Assembly: GCA_937974825.1 (NCBI GenBank)
Contig: CALJVD010000090.1
Location: 1-7,266 of the forward strand
Source: an uncultured Oceanospirillaceae bacterium
GTDB taxonomy: Bacteria > Pseudomonadota > Gammaproteobacteria > Pseudomonadales > Oceanobacteraceae
Direction: 5' to 3'
DNA: 7,266 nucleotides
The position numbers and the translations under genes were made by a program. The notes beneath the pieces are model-generated. The model ran no database searches. It was not told where the DNA came from and saw only the letters and a list, made by a program, of their open reading frames with translations. This document shows, one piece after another, positions 1 to 6,301 of this stretch. Every line of letters begins with the position of its first letter. Within the stretch, counting starts at the first letter, position 1.

Positions 1-1307
1 TCACGTTCTAAGATAGCAACAACGCCTTGTCCACCAGCGGCACAGATCGAGATTAAACCACGACCAGAGCCTTTCTCTTCTAGCATTTTCGCTAATGAAG
101 CAACGATACGACCACCGGTCGCAGCGAATGGGTGACCTACAGCAATAGACGAACCGTTAACGTTTAATTTGCTACGGTCGATGCTGCCTAGTGCTTTATC
201 TAAACCTAAACGCTCTTTACAGAAGGTTTCATCTTCCCAAGCTTTTAGAGTGGAAGCGACAACACCAGCAAAAGCTTCGTGGATTTCATAGAAATCGAAG
301 TCTTGTAATGTTAAACCTGCACGCTCAAGCATGCGAGGTACAGCGTAAGCTGGTGCTAACAACAGGCCTTCTTTCTCTTCGTTACCGTCTTTACCAAAGA
401 AGTCTACAGAAGCTGTTTCGTAGAAGCTCAGGTAAGCACGAACAGGTAGGTTACGCTCTTTTGCCCATTCTTCTGATGCTAACAATACAACAGACGCACC
501 ATCGGTTAATGCCGATGAGTTACCTGCAGTAATAGTCCCTTTACCTGACTTCTTATCGAAAGCAGGTTTTAAAGCAGATAGCTTAGCCATATCTGGTTTG
601 CGTGCTAGGTTGTCTTTTTCTAGACCTAAGTAAGGTGTAATTAGGTCATCAAAGAAACCACGCTCATAGGCTGCTAATAGGTTTTCATGGCTATTGAAAG
701 CAATTTGGTCTTGCTCTTCACGAGTAATGTTCCACTCTTTTACAGAAATCTCTGTATGTTGACCCATAGAAAGGTTAGTACGTGGTTCAGCATTACGTGG
801 AATATTTGGTGCTAAGTGGCTAGGACGAATTTTCAGCAACTGCTTTAGTTTGTCTTTAGTCGTTTTGGCACGGTTTGCGTCTAATAAAATAGTACGTAGC
901 TTTTCATTAAGAGCGATAGGCGCGTCTGAAGTGGTATCTGAACCACCAGCAATAGCGCTATCGATTTGACCTAAAGCGATTTTGTTAGCCGCAAGGATAA
1001 TGGCTTGTAAACCAGTACCACAGGCTTGTTGAATATCCATAGCAGGAGTTTGCGCATCTAAAGCGGTGCTTAATAGGGTTTCACGCGCTAAGTTGAAGTC
1101 ACGGCTGTGCTTCATTACTGCACCAGCAATAAACTCACCAATACGCTCGCCTTGCAAGTTGTAACGATTAACCAAGCCATTTAATGCTGCAGTTAGCATA
1201 TCTTGGTTAGATGCATATGAATAAACTGTGTTTGATTTGGCGAAAGGAATACGGTTACCACCAATAATGGCAACGCGACGTACCGCCGGAGCAGCTTTCT
1301 TAGTCAT
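1..1307 (-). CDS. Acetyl-CoA C-acetyltransferase / 3-ketoacyl-CoA thiolase (FadI/FadA2-like), C-terminal end cut by window edge
   Basis: Thiolase-superfamily enzyme that condenses acyl-CoA with acetyl-CoA or thiolytically cleaves 3-ketoacyl-CoA, in the cytoplasm. I read 435 complete codons from the ATG at 1307-1305 to the left edge without a stop. FadI-type thiolases are about 436 residues long, so only the last residue or few are missing. The nucleophilic cysteine is Cys96 in QQACGTGLQA. The C-terminal catalytic set is HEAFAG (His343), GHPFAATGG (His392) and CAAGGQG (Cys422). The HEAF form, rather than NEAF, points to the FadI / trifunctional-beta / mycobacterial FadA2 branch instead of the classic PhaA/AtoB branch. 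The middle region, with LSMGQHTE and NITREEQD, also fits that branch. An AGGA ribosome binding site lies 7 nt before the start. The gene is divergent from a FabG4-like reductase, so a role in beta-oxidation or a related ketoacyl pathway is inferred. Chain-length preference cannot be told. Confidence 0.93.
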   Translation of the reverse strand, partial: MTKKAAPAVRRVAIIGGNRIPFAKSNTVYSYASNQDMLTAALNGLVNRYNLQGERIGEFIAGAVMKHSRDFNLARETLLSTALDAQTPAMDIQQACGTGLQAIILAANKIALGQIDSAIAGGSDTTSDAPIALNEKLRTILLDANRAKTTKDKLKQLLKIRPSHLAPNIPRNAEPRTNLSMGQHTEISVKEWNITREEQDQIAFNSHENLLAAYERGFFDDLITPYLGLEKDNLARKPDMAKLSALKPAFDKKSGKGTITAGNSSALTDGASVVLLASEEWAKERNLPVRAYLSFYETASVDFFGKDGNEEKEGLLLAPAYAVPRMLERAGLTLQDFDFYEIHEAFAGVVASTLKAWEDETFCKERLGLDKALGSIDRSKLNVNGSSIAVGHPFAATGGRIVASLAKMLEEKGSGRGLISICAAGGQGVVAILER

Positions 1308-1314
1308 ATATAAA

Positions 1315-1318
1315 TCCT
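1315..1318 (-). promoter_or_regulatory. Ribosome binding site of the thiolase gene
   Basis: AGGA on the minus strand, 7 nt before the ATG at 1307-1305. It supports that start, which also matches where FadI-type proteins begin (a short Lys/Ala-rich leader, then RRVAIIGGNRIPF). Confidence 0.7.
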
Positions 1319-1433
1319 GTAAAAAATAACGCTAGTGTAATAATGCATGCAGTGTACTCTTCAGTAGTCTACTGGCATTGGCTGAATTGACAATATTGAA
1401 GCTTGCCTCGGTCAATTTAAGGCTTTCCTAATG

Positions 1434-1463
1434 TTGTTCTAATTTGTTACCGTTTGCTATCTT
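1434..1463 (+). promoter_or_regulatory. Possible extended -10 promoter for the FabG4-like gene
   Basis: TTGTTC at 1434-1439 could act as a weak -35 element. It is followed after 18 nt by TATCTT at 1458-1463, preceded by TGC, which gives an extended -10 arrangement. Transcription would start near 1470, leaving a leader of about 23 nt that contains the AGGA ribosome binding site. The match is weak and the region is AT-rich, so this is only a candidate. Confidence 0.25.
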
Positions 1464-1480
1464 TATTATTTTTGGTTTTT

Positions 1481-1484
1481 AGGA
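1481..1484 (+). promoter_or_regulatory. Ribosome binding site that decides the FabG4-like start
   Basis: AGGA, followed by 8 nt and then ATG at 1493. The longer frame opening at a TTG at 1454 has no Shine-Dalgarno sequence before it. It would add 13 hydrophobic residues upstream of the normal start and would place this AGGA inside the coding region. The ATG at 1493 is therefore preferred. Confidence 0.75.
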
Positions 1485-1492
1485 CATCAACT

Positions 1493-2908
1493 ATGAGCAA
1501 TTTTTTTGAATCTCTATTAGATAGTGGCGTTGGCCGCAATTTAATGAAATCGGTACTTCCAAAATCCGTACCGCTAAATCGCTACAACTCTTCGCTAGAA
1601 GGCTTTTTCGAAGGTCGTGTTTTAATTGGCGCTAGCACTAACGCGACATTAATCGAACAAATTTTACAAAACTTTAAAGGCTCTAAAGCTAACGTATTTT
1701 ACCCTGCTGCTTCTGCCACTGCTTCTCTTGTTATCGATGCTGCGAAAAAAGCAGACGTTAAAGTGATTGGCGTAGAAGTAAATCCAGACATGTATGAAAA
1801 GTTTGATGCGGTAATCTTTGATGCTACAGGCTTTACTGAAACGAGCGATCTTAACCAACTGTATTATTTCTTTAACCCTATCATGCGTAAAATTCAGCAG
1901 AATGGTCGCGTGGTGGTCATGGGTCGTCCTCATATGCAAGCTAAGACTGGTGAGCAAGCTGCTGCACAACGTGCACTAGAAGGCTTCACACGTTCGGTTG
2001 CAAAAGAAATTGGTAAGAAGGGTTCAACGGCACAAACTATTTTGGTCGAAGAAGGCGCAGAAAAGAACTTAGATTCATCCTTACGTTTCGTTTTATCGGC
2101 TAAATCTGCTTATGTAAACGCTCAGGTCATTACTGTACGTAAAGCAAAAGTGGCTGAATACCCAGAATGGCACAAACCACTGGCTGGCAAAGTTGCCCTA
2201 GTGACTGGTGCTTCACGTGGTATTGGTGAGTCTATTGCACGTACCCTGGCCCGTGACGGCGCAACGGTACTAGGTTTAGATATTCCACCAGCAGAACAAG
2301 ACTTACAGCGCGTTATGCAAGAAATTGGTGGCGTGGCCTTAGTGGGTGATATTTCTTCTGAAGAAGCACCACAACAAATTTCTGACAAATTAAAAGAAAT
2401 GGGCGGTGGCGATATTATCGTTCATAACGCCGGTGTCACCCGTGACAAAACGTTAGCTAACATGCCTGAACATTGGTGGAAAATGACCATCGATATTAAC
2501 TTGTCAGCCGAAGAGCGCATCAATGATGTTCTGTTCAAAGATGGCACGTTAAATAAAGGCGGTCGTATTATCTGCGTATCGTCAATGAACGGTATTGCTG
2601 GTCAAACGGGTCAAACTAACTACGCAGCATCTAAAGCGGGCGTTATTGGTTATGTTCAATATATGGCAGACGAGTTATTGAAGAAAGAGATTACCATTAA
2701 CGCCGTTGCTCCTGGCTTTATTGAAACAGCAATGACAGACGCCATTCCACCGATAACGCGTGAAATTGGTCGTCGTCTAAACTCATTGTCTCAAGGCGGT
2801 CAGCCAGTGGACGTAGCAGAAGCCATTGCATTCTTTGCTAACCCTGCGTCAACTGGTGTTTCTGGCAACATAGTACGTGTATGTGGTCAGTCTATTATCG
2901 GGGCATAA
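1493..2908 (+). CDS. fabG: High-molecular-weight 3-oxoacyl-(ACP/CoA) reductase, FabG4-like two-domain SDR
   Basis: Reduces 3-ketoacyl thioesters to 3-hydroxyacyl thioesters, or the reverse, in the cytoplasm. It has 471 residues, about twice the usual 245 of FabG. Residues 1 to about 225 form a degenerate Rossmann/flavodoxin-like domain without a TGxxxGxG motif. A remnant of the SDR active-site helix is visible there (QAAAQRALEGFTRSVAKEIG), with Gln155 and Gln159 where Tyr and Lys should be. Residues from about 230 form a complete SDR domain: TGASRGIG (238-245), Asp263 at the end of beta-2 (which favours NADH over NADPH), NAG (312-314), Asn336, Ser364, and YAASK with Tyr377 and Lys381. The C-terminus (APGFIET, TREIGRRLNSL, QGGQPVDVAEAIAFFA, VCGQSIIGA) strongly resembles Mycobacterium tuberculosis FabG4, from memory of that family. 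FabG4 proteins are known to accept CoA substrates with NADH. Divergent from the thiolase and followed by a terminator, it is probably monocistronic. Heavy use of GGT, CGT and GCT codons suggests good expression. Confidence 0.93.
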   Translation: MSNFFESLLDSGVGRNLMKSVLPKSVPLNRYNSSLEGFFEGRVLIGASTNATLIEQILQNFKGSKANVFYPAASATASLVIDAAKKADVKVIGVEVNPDMYEKFDAVIFDATGFTETSDLNQLYYFFNPIMRKIQQNGRVVVMGRPHMQAKTGEQAAAQRALEGFTRSVAKEIGKKGSTAQTILVEEGAEKNLDSSLRFVLSAKSAYVNAQVITVRKAKVAEYPEWHKPLAGKVALVTGASRGIGESIARTLARDGATVLGLDIPPAEQDLQRVMQEIGGVALVGDISSEEAPQQISDKLKEMGGGDIIVHNAGVTRDKTLANMPEHWWKMTIDINLSAEERINDVLFKDGTLNKGGRIICVSSMNGIAGQTGQTNYAASKAGVIGYVQYMADELLKKEITINAVAPGFIETAMTDAIPPITREIGRRLNSLSQGGQPVDVAEAIAFFANPASTGVSGNIVRVCGQSIIGA

Positions 2909-2925
2909 TTTAACTCGATACTGAC

Positions 2926-2959
2926 AAAAAGGCCTTCAAGCTTACTTGAAGGCCTTTTT
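2926..2959. terminator. Strong bidirectional rho-independent terminator
   Basis: A perfect 15-bp inverted repeat (2926-2940 and 2945-2959) with a 4-nt loop, CTTA. The core is GGCCTTCAAG, and the arms carry an A-tract on one side and a T-tract on the other. It therefore works in both directions: it lies 17 nt after the FabG4-like stop codon and 9 nt after the stop codon of the convergent permease operon. Confidence 0.92.
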
Positions 2960-2968
2960 TAATGGCGG

Positions 2969-4117
2969 TTACTTTTTAAAAGGATTGCCCGCTTTATAAA
3001 AGTAATAGCGCCACCAGCCTAGTCCACCAAACACTAAAATAATCATCACCAGATTAAGGATTTCTTTTTTAGCTGAACTTAAAGGTGCACCGTATTGTGT
3101 AATCTTTACCATTAGATTTATGCCTGCCGTCGATGGCAGCACCTTCGATATCCACACCAACCAAGCAGGGCTACTGACTTCTGGCCAAGATAAATTCGAA
3201 ATAAAAAACAGCGGCAGTGAGGTTACCAGTATGAGCTGAAAGGCACGCTCTCGGGTACGAAAAAAACTGGTAAGAAAGAGTCCAAACGCCACCACTGCAC
3301 TAATAAAGAGTGTGCTACCAAACATCAAATTAATGAGCGTCCCATGCTGTGGGTAATCTTGATACCAAAACATAAAGCCCAGGTAATACAGCATGTTCAC
3401 TGTGCCAATACAGACCGCCGCAAAGCCAATCCCTAAAATCTGCTGATTTTTTAAGAATAAACGACCGTACAGTTCACGCCTAGTCCCTGCCAACACAGCC
3501 AAACCCACTAATAGCGTCTGCTGAATAATAAGCTGTGCCACCCCTGTCACTAAGAACGTGCCATAACCTTCACGTGTATTAAATAAAGGACGCTCTACTA
3601 GTTGCAGTGGCGGTTGCACCCCTGCCCCAGTAAATTTCGTTTGTTGAACGGCAATCTCTTGTGCAAAACCAGTAATAGCACCCGCTAAACTGCTGAGCAC
3701 TGAGCTGGCTTGTCCTAAGGATGCTCCATTAGCAAATAATGCAATATCTGCAGGTGTTCCTTGCCAAATACGTTGTTCAAAATCGGCCGGGATTTCAACG
3801 TAACCCTGTATCTTCATACTCCGGACAGCCTCAATAGCTTCGCTAGCATTTGAGACCACCGCTTCAACTTGTACTGCCCTTAACGCTTGAATCTTACGCG
3901 TTAAATCACGGCTTAATGTTGAACGATCATGGTCAACGATATAAATAGGCTGATTCGCTGCGACTTGTTCTTGATAGCCCAGTGGGTAAAAAAACGAATA
4001 GAGCACAACCGCACCTATCATCACACCTAGCACAGCTCTATCAGTAAAGATTGCATGAAATGTCGTTAGGAAAGCTCCCCAGAAAGTATCGACATTCAGG
4101 CTCGACTTAGCACTCAT
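2969..4117 (-). CDS. ABC-2 type transporter permease, second of a tandem pair
   Basis: Inner-membrane permease of the ABC-2 superfamily (YhhJ/YbhS/YbhR type). With the start chosen here it has 382 residues. Predicted topology: one N-terminal membrane helix (about 29-46), a periplasmic domain of about 140 residues, then five helices near 188-211, 228-251, 261-285, 293-309 and 354-371. The periplasmic domain opens with IYIVDHDRSTLSRD, as in its neighbour. Two in-frame ATGs compete. The one at 4117 overlaps the upstream gene's TGA as ATGA and has GGGGG 5 nt before it. The one at 4129 (386 residues, adding MGAK) has no visible ribosome binding site. I prefer 4117, but the difference is small. It is the last gene of the operon and ends just before the shared terminator. 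It probably pairs with the preceding permease as a heterodimeric membrane channel. The substrate is unknown. Confidence 0.9.
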   Translation of the reverse strand: MSAKSSLNVDTFWGAFLTTFHAIFTDRAVLGVMIGAVVLYSFFYPLGYQEQVAANQPIYIVDHDRSTLSRDLTRKIQALRAVQVEAVVSNASEAIEAVRSMKIQGYVEIPADFEQRIWQGTPADIALFANGASLGQASSVLSSLAGAITGFAQEIAVQQTKFTGAGVQPPLQLVERPLFNTREGYGTFLVTGVAQLIIQQTLLVGLAVLAGTRRELYGRLFLKNQQILGIGFAAVCIGTVNMLYYLGFMFWYQDYPQHGTLINLMFGSTLFISAVVAFGLFLTSFFRTRERAFQLILVTSLPLFFISNLSWPEVSSPAWLVWISKVLPSTAGINLMVKITQYGAPLSSAKKEILNLVMIILVFGGLGWWRYYFYKAGNPFKK

Positions 4118-5286
4118 CTTTGCCCCCATCGATCAGGTGTATTCAGGACCTTTCTGTACGCCATAAATCCTATTAGCCCAGGTATAACAACAAACAGCAG
4201 CAAGCAGAATAAATAAAACAATGTCAGGGATGCCGGTGCATTAATGTATCGCTCAGCAACATCTAACTTAACAAAGGTTGAGAATGGCAATAAGTGGTGC
4301 CAAACACGTGCAAATAATGAAGCGCCATCGATAGGGAATGTAGCCCCACAAAAGGCTAAAGAGGTACCTGCATACAGCCCCACTGCCGATAAAGCCGAGC
4401 TCATATCCGGCGCCATCCCTGCAATCATCAATGCGATAGCGGCGTACGCACAATACAGCAAGACATTACCTAGCAATAAGGCTGTTAAGGAGCCGGGGAT
4501 GCCATCACCACGAATGTAGGCGATCCAATAAATGGAAGCGACCCCGTATAACGAAAATAGAAACACATAAGGAAGTGCTTTACCGATTATTGCACCAGCG
4601 GTATGACCGCCAGCACGGTTTATCCATATTTGAATGGTTTTATCACGTATCTCGCGCGCATAGGCACTGGTCATAGCCACGCACATAACAAAATGTAATA
4701 TGCCTGGCAGCAGCAAGCCCACCAAAAATATTTCAAAATTACGCGCTGGGTTATAAAGCAAGGTAACTAAGGGTTGCACCGGTGCCGGCTTTAATACACT
4801 TGGCCCCATACTGAATGCATTGTATTCAATAGCCACCTCTTGGTTTAACTCTTTTAAAACGGCTTCCATCTCACGCACAGCAGTGCCACCGGCGGTGGTC
4901 ATAGTCGCGTTATAAAATGAAAACAAAGTAGCAGGTTGGTTGTTGGCGACTTCTTTATCGATATCAGTGGGGATATAAAGCACCGCATGCGCTTGGTTCT
5001 TTTCAACGTAAGGCCAGGCAGTATTTAAGCTCACGGGCTGCGCTACGACCCTTACTCCAGGCGTTGAGTCTACTTTACGAAGAATATCGCGACTCAGTGT
5101 GCTGTGGCTTTCATCCACAACGACTATGGGTAACGCTCTTGGTACGGCTTGCCAAAACAAAGCCACCATCATCGCCACAATCACCAAGGGCATCCAAGTC
5201 ACTAAGGCTCGATCCCAGGTTGAGCGCTGCAAGAAATGCCACTCATCTAGGCAAGCCTGTTTCACCGTTGAGTAGAAGTTGCTCAT
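4114..5286 (-). CDS. ABC-2 type transporter permease, first of a tandem pair
   Basis: Inner-membrane permease of 390 residues, about the family's usual length. Helices are predicted at about 28-47, 184-206, 234-256, 267-290, 298-317 and 353-376, with a large periplasmic domain between the first two. That domain begins IVVVDESHSTLSRD, matching the same segment in the following permease, so the two genes are diverged paralogues. The cytoplasmic loop after helix 2 (AYAREIRDKTIQIW) sits where ABC-2 permeases contact their ATPase. AGGA lies 5 nt before the ATG, and the gap to the adaptor gene's stop is 7 nt. The gene's TGA overlaps the next gene's ATG, so the two subunits are probably made in equal amounts. 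No ATP-binding domain is fused to this protein or encoded beside it. Exporter function is inferred from the adaptor and outer membrane factor upstream. Confidence 0.9.
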   Translation of the reverse strand: MSNFYSTVKQACLDEWHFLQRSTWDRALVTWMPLVIVAMMVALFWQAVPRALPIVVVDESHSTLSRDILRKVDSTPGVRVVAQPVSLNTAWPYVEKNQAHAVLYIPTDIDKEVANNQPATLFSFYNATMTTAGGTAVREMEAVLKELNQEVAIEYNAFSMGPSVLKPAPVQPLVTLLYNPARNFEIFLVGLLLPGILHFVMCVAMTSAYAREIRDKTIQIWINRAGGHTAGAIIGKALPYVFLFSLYGVASIYWIAYIRGDGIPGSLTALLLGNVLLYCAYAAIALMIAGMAPDMSSALSAVGLYAGTSLAFCGATFPIDGASLFARVWHHLLPFSTFVKLDVAERYINAPASLTLFYLFCLLLFVVIPGLIGFMAYRKVLNTPDRWGQR

Positions 5287-5293
5287 TGTAGTC

Positions 5294-6301
5294 CTAAGAC
5301 TGCGGCCAACTGAATAATACGCTCATGCCTGGGCGGAAGTTATCCACTTTGGTTTGTGGGCGTACTCGTATTTCAAAGCTTTTAACATCGTACCCAACCG
5401 ACTGACGCGTAGCGCGCCAGGTAGCAAACTCACCTGCGGGACTAATAAAGAACACTTCAAAAGGCACGTCTTTTAATCCCAGTGCTGGAATATCACCATG
5501 GATCACTTGCTCGGTCTTAATGTTATTAAACTGGTCTTCACGTAACGTGAAAGACACCCACATATTATCAACATCGACCAAGGTAAATACCGGATAACCT
5601 GCAGGAACCAGCTCACCGATGTCTGCTAAGCGCTTACTAACCTCACCATTACTGGGCGCTAAGCCCAATACTTCATTACGCGCAGCAGTAACTTCATCGA
5701 CCGCTGCTTGCGCTTGTCTAACCTGTGCCTGAGCAGTGTCTTTATCTTGTTGGCGAGCGCCACTTTTTGCTTCGTCGTACTGAGCTTTCGCGGCGTTGGT
5801 TAAGGATTCTGCCGATTGGGCTTGTGCCATCGCTTCGTCACGCTGTTGTCTAGACACCACACCGTCATTAAACAGTCTCTCTAAACGATTGGCGGTATCT
5901 CGAGCGATATCAGATGCCGCTTTAGCACGTTTCCAATTCGCTTCTGCCGCACGTATTTGTTCTGTACGTGCACCGTACTCTGCTTTGTCGGCTTGAGATT
6001 TTGCCGCGTCTAAAGCAGCCATTGCCTGATTGTATTTTGCTTCCACCTCTGGGCTATCTAAGCGGAATAATGACTGTCCGGCTTCGACTCTTTGCCCTTC
6101 TCTAACATAGAGTTCTGCAACACGCGCACTAATTTTGGCGGATACTTTTAAAGAATCGGCATCGGCCATCCCTTGAATCTGAGTTTTATTGGTGTTTAAC
6201 GATAGATACAAACCAACAGCACAAACGGCTAAGGCAACCGCTACGGCCGCACGTATCATTTTTCTTTTCTTCATCGGCAAACCTGTATCTGTCGTTTTCA
6301 T
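5294..6301 (-). CDS. HlyD-family periplasmic adaptor (membrane fusion protein)
   Basis: Links an inner-membrane exporter to a TolC-type outer membrane channel. It has 335 residues: an N-terminal signal-anchor helix (about 17-34) after a Lys/Arg-rich start, the first half of the lipoyl-like domain (50-83), a long Ala/Gln/Glu-rich coiled-coil hairpin (84-209), the second lipoyl half (215-245) and a beta-barrel domain (246-330). The hairpin tip has Arg139, Leu143 and Ser150 in the spacing RxxxLxxxxxxS, the motif known in AcrA/MacA-type adaptors for tip-to-tip contact with TolC. The overall plan resembles YbhG/YhiI. The ATG overlaps the TolC-like gene's TGA as ATGA, with AAGG 10 nt before it. A second ATG at 6274, with AGG 7 nt before it, would give 326 residues and cannot be excluded. 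The cargo is not deducible. Confidence 0.92.
   Translation of the reverse strand: MKTTDTGLPMKKRKMIRAAVAVALAVCAVGLYLSLNTNKTQIQGMADADSLKVSAKISARVAELYVREGQRVEAGQSLFRLDSPEVEAKYNQAMAALDAAKSQADKAEYGARTEQIRAAEANWKRAKAASDIARDTANRLERLFNDGVVSRQQRDEAMAQAQSAESLTNAAKAQYDEAKSGARQQDKDTAQAQVRQAQAAVDEVTAARNEVLGLAPSNGEVSKRLADIGELVPAGYPVFTLVDVDNMWVSFTLREDQFNNIKTEQVIHGDIPALGLKDVPFEVFFISPAGEFATWRATRQSVGYDVKSFEIRVRPQTKVDNFRPGMSVLFSWPQS

Larger units (their letters stand above)
1308..1492. promoter_or_regulatory. Divergent intergenic promoter region between thiolase and FabG4-like genes
   Basis: These 185 bp must hold the promoters of both divergent genes. Visible signals are an 8-bp palindrome TGCATGCA (1344-1351), a 13-nt dyad CAGTAG-T-CTACTG (1362-1374), and a 7-bp inverted repeat AATTGAC (1385-1391) / GTCAATT (1411-1417). 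A direct repeat AGTGTA occurs at 1334-1339 and 1351-1356. A perfect TTGACA lies at 1387-1392, but no good -10 hexamer follows it. I could not assign a convincing sigma-70 promoter for the thiolase. The dyads are candidate operators. None matches a FadR or PsrA site well enough for me to name the regulator. Confidence 0.5.

Noticed and set aside
191..532. Plus-strand open frame of 113 codons
   Set aside because: It lies wholly antisense to the thiolase gene, which has intact catalytic motifs. The product has no recognisable domain.
1387..1417. Perfect -35 hexamer TTGACA as a promoter for the FabG4-like gene
   Set aside because: At spacings of 16-19 nt the best -10 match is GTCAAT (3 of 6). 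The hexamer is also part of an inverted repeat, so it may be an operator half-site or chance.
1454..1492. TTG-initiated 13-residue hydrophobic extension of the FabG4-like protein
   Set aside because: No ribosome binding site precedes the TTG, while AGGA sits 8 nt before the ATG at 1493. The extension is unlike the family's N-terminus.
1664..2388. Two minus-strand open frames of 101 and 88 codons inside the reductase gene
   Set aside because: They are antisense to a well-supported SDR gene, lack start signals and have low-complexity or Cys/Ser-rich translations typical of shadow frames.
4244..4519. Plus-strand open frame of 91 codons over the first permease, and a 61-codon minus-strand frame beside it
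   Set aside because: Both overlap the permease gene, which has coherent membrane helices. Neither shows a ribosome binding site or a domain.
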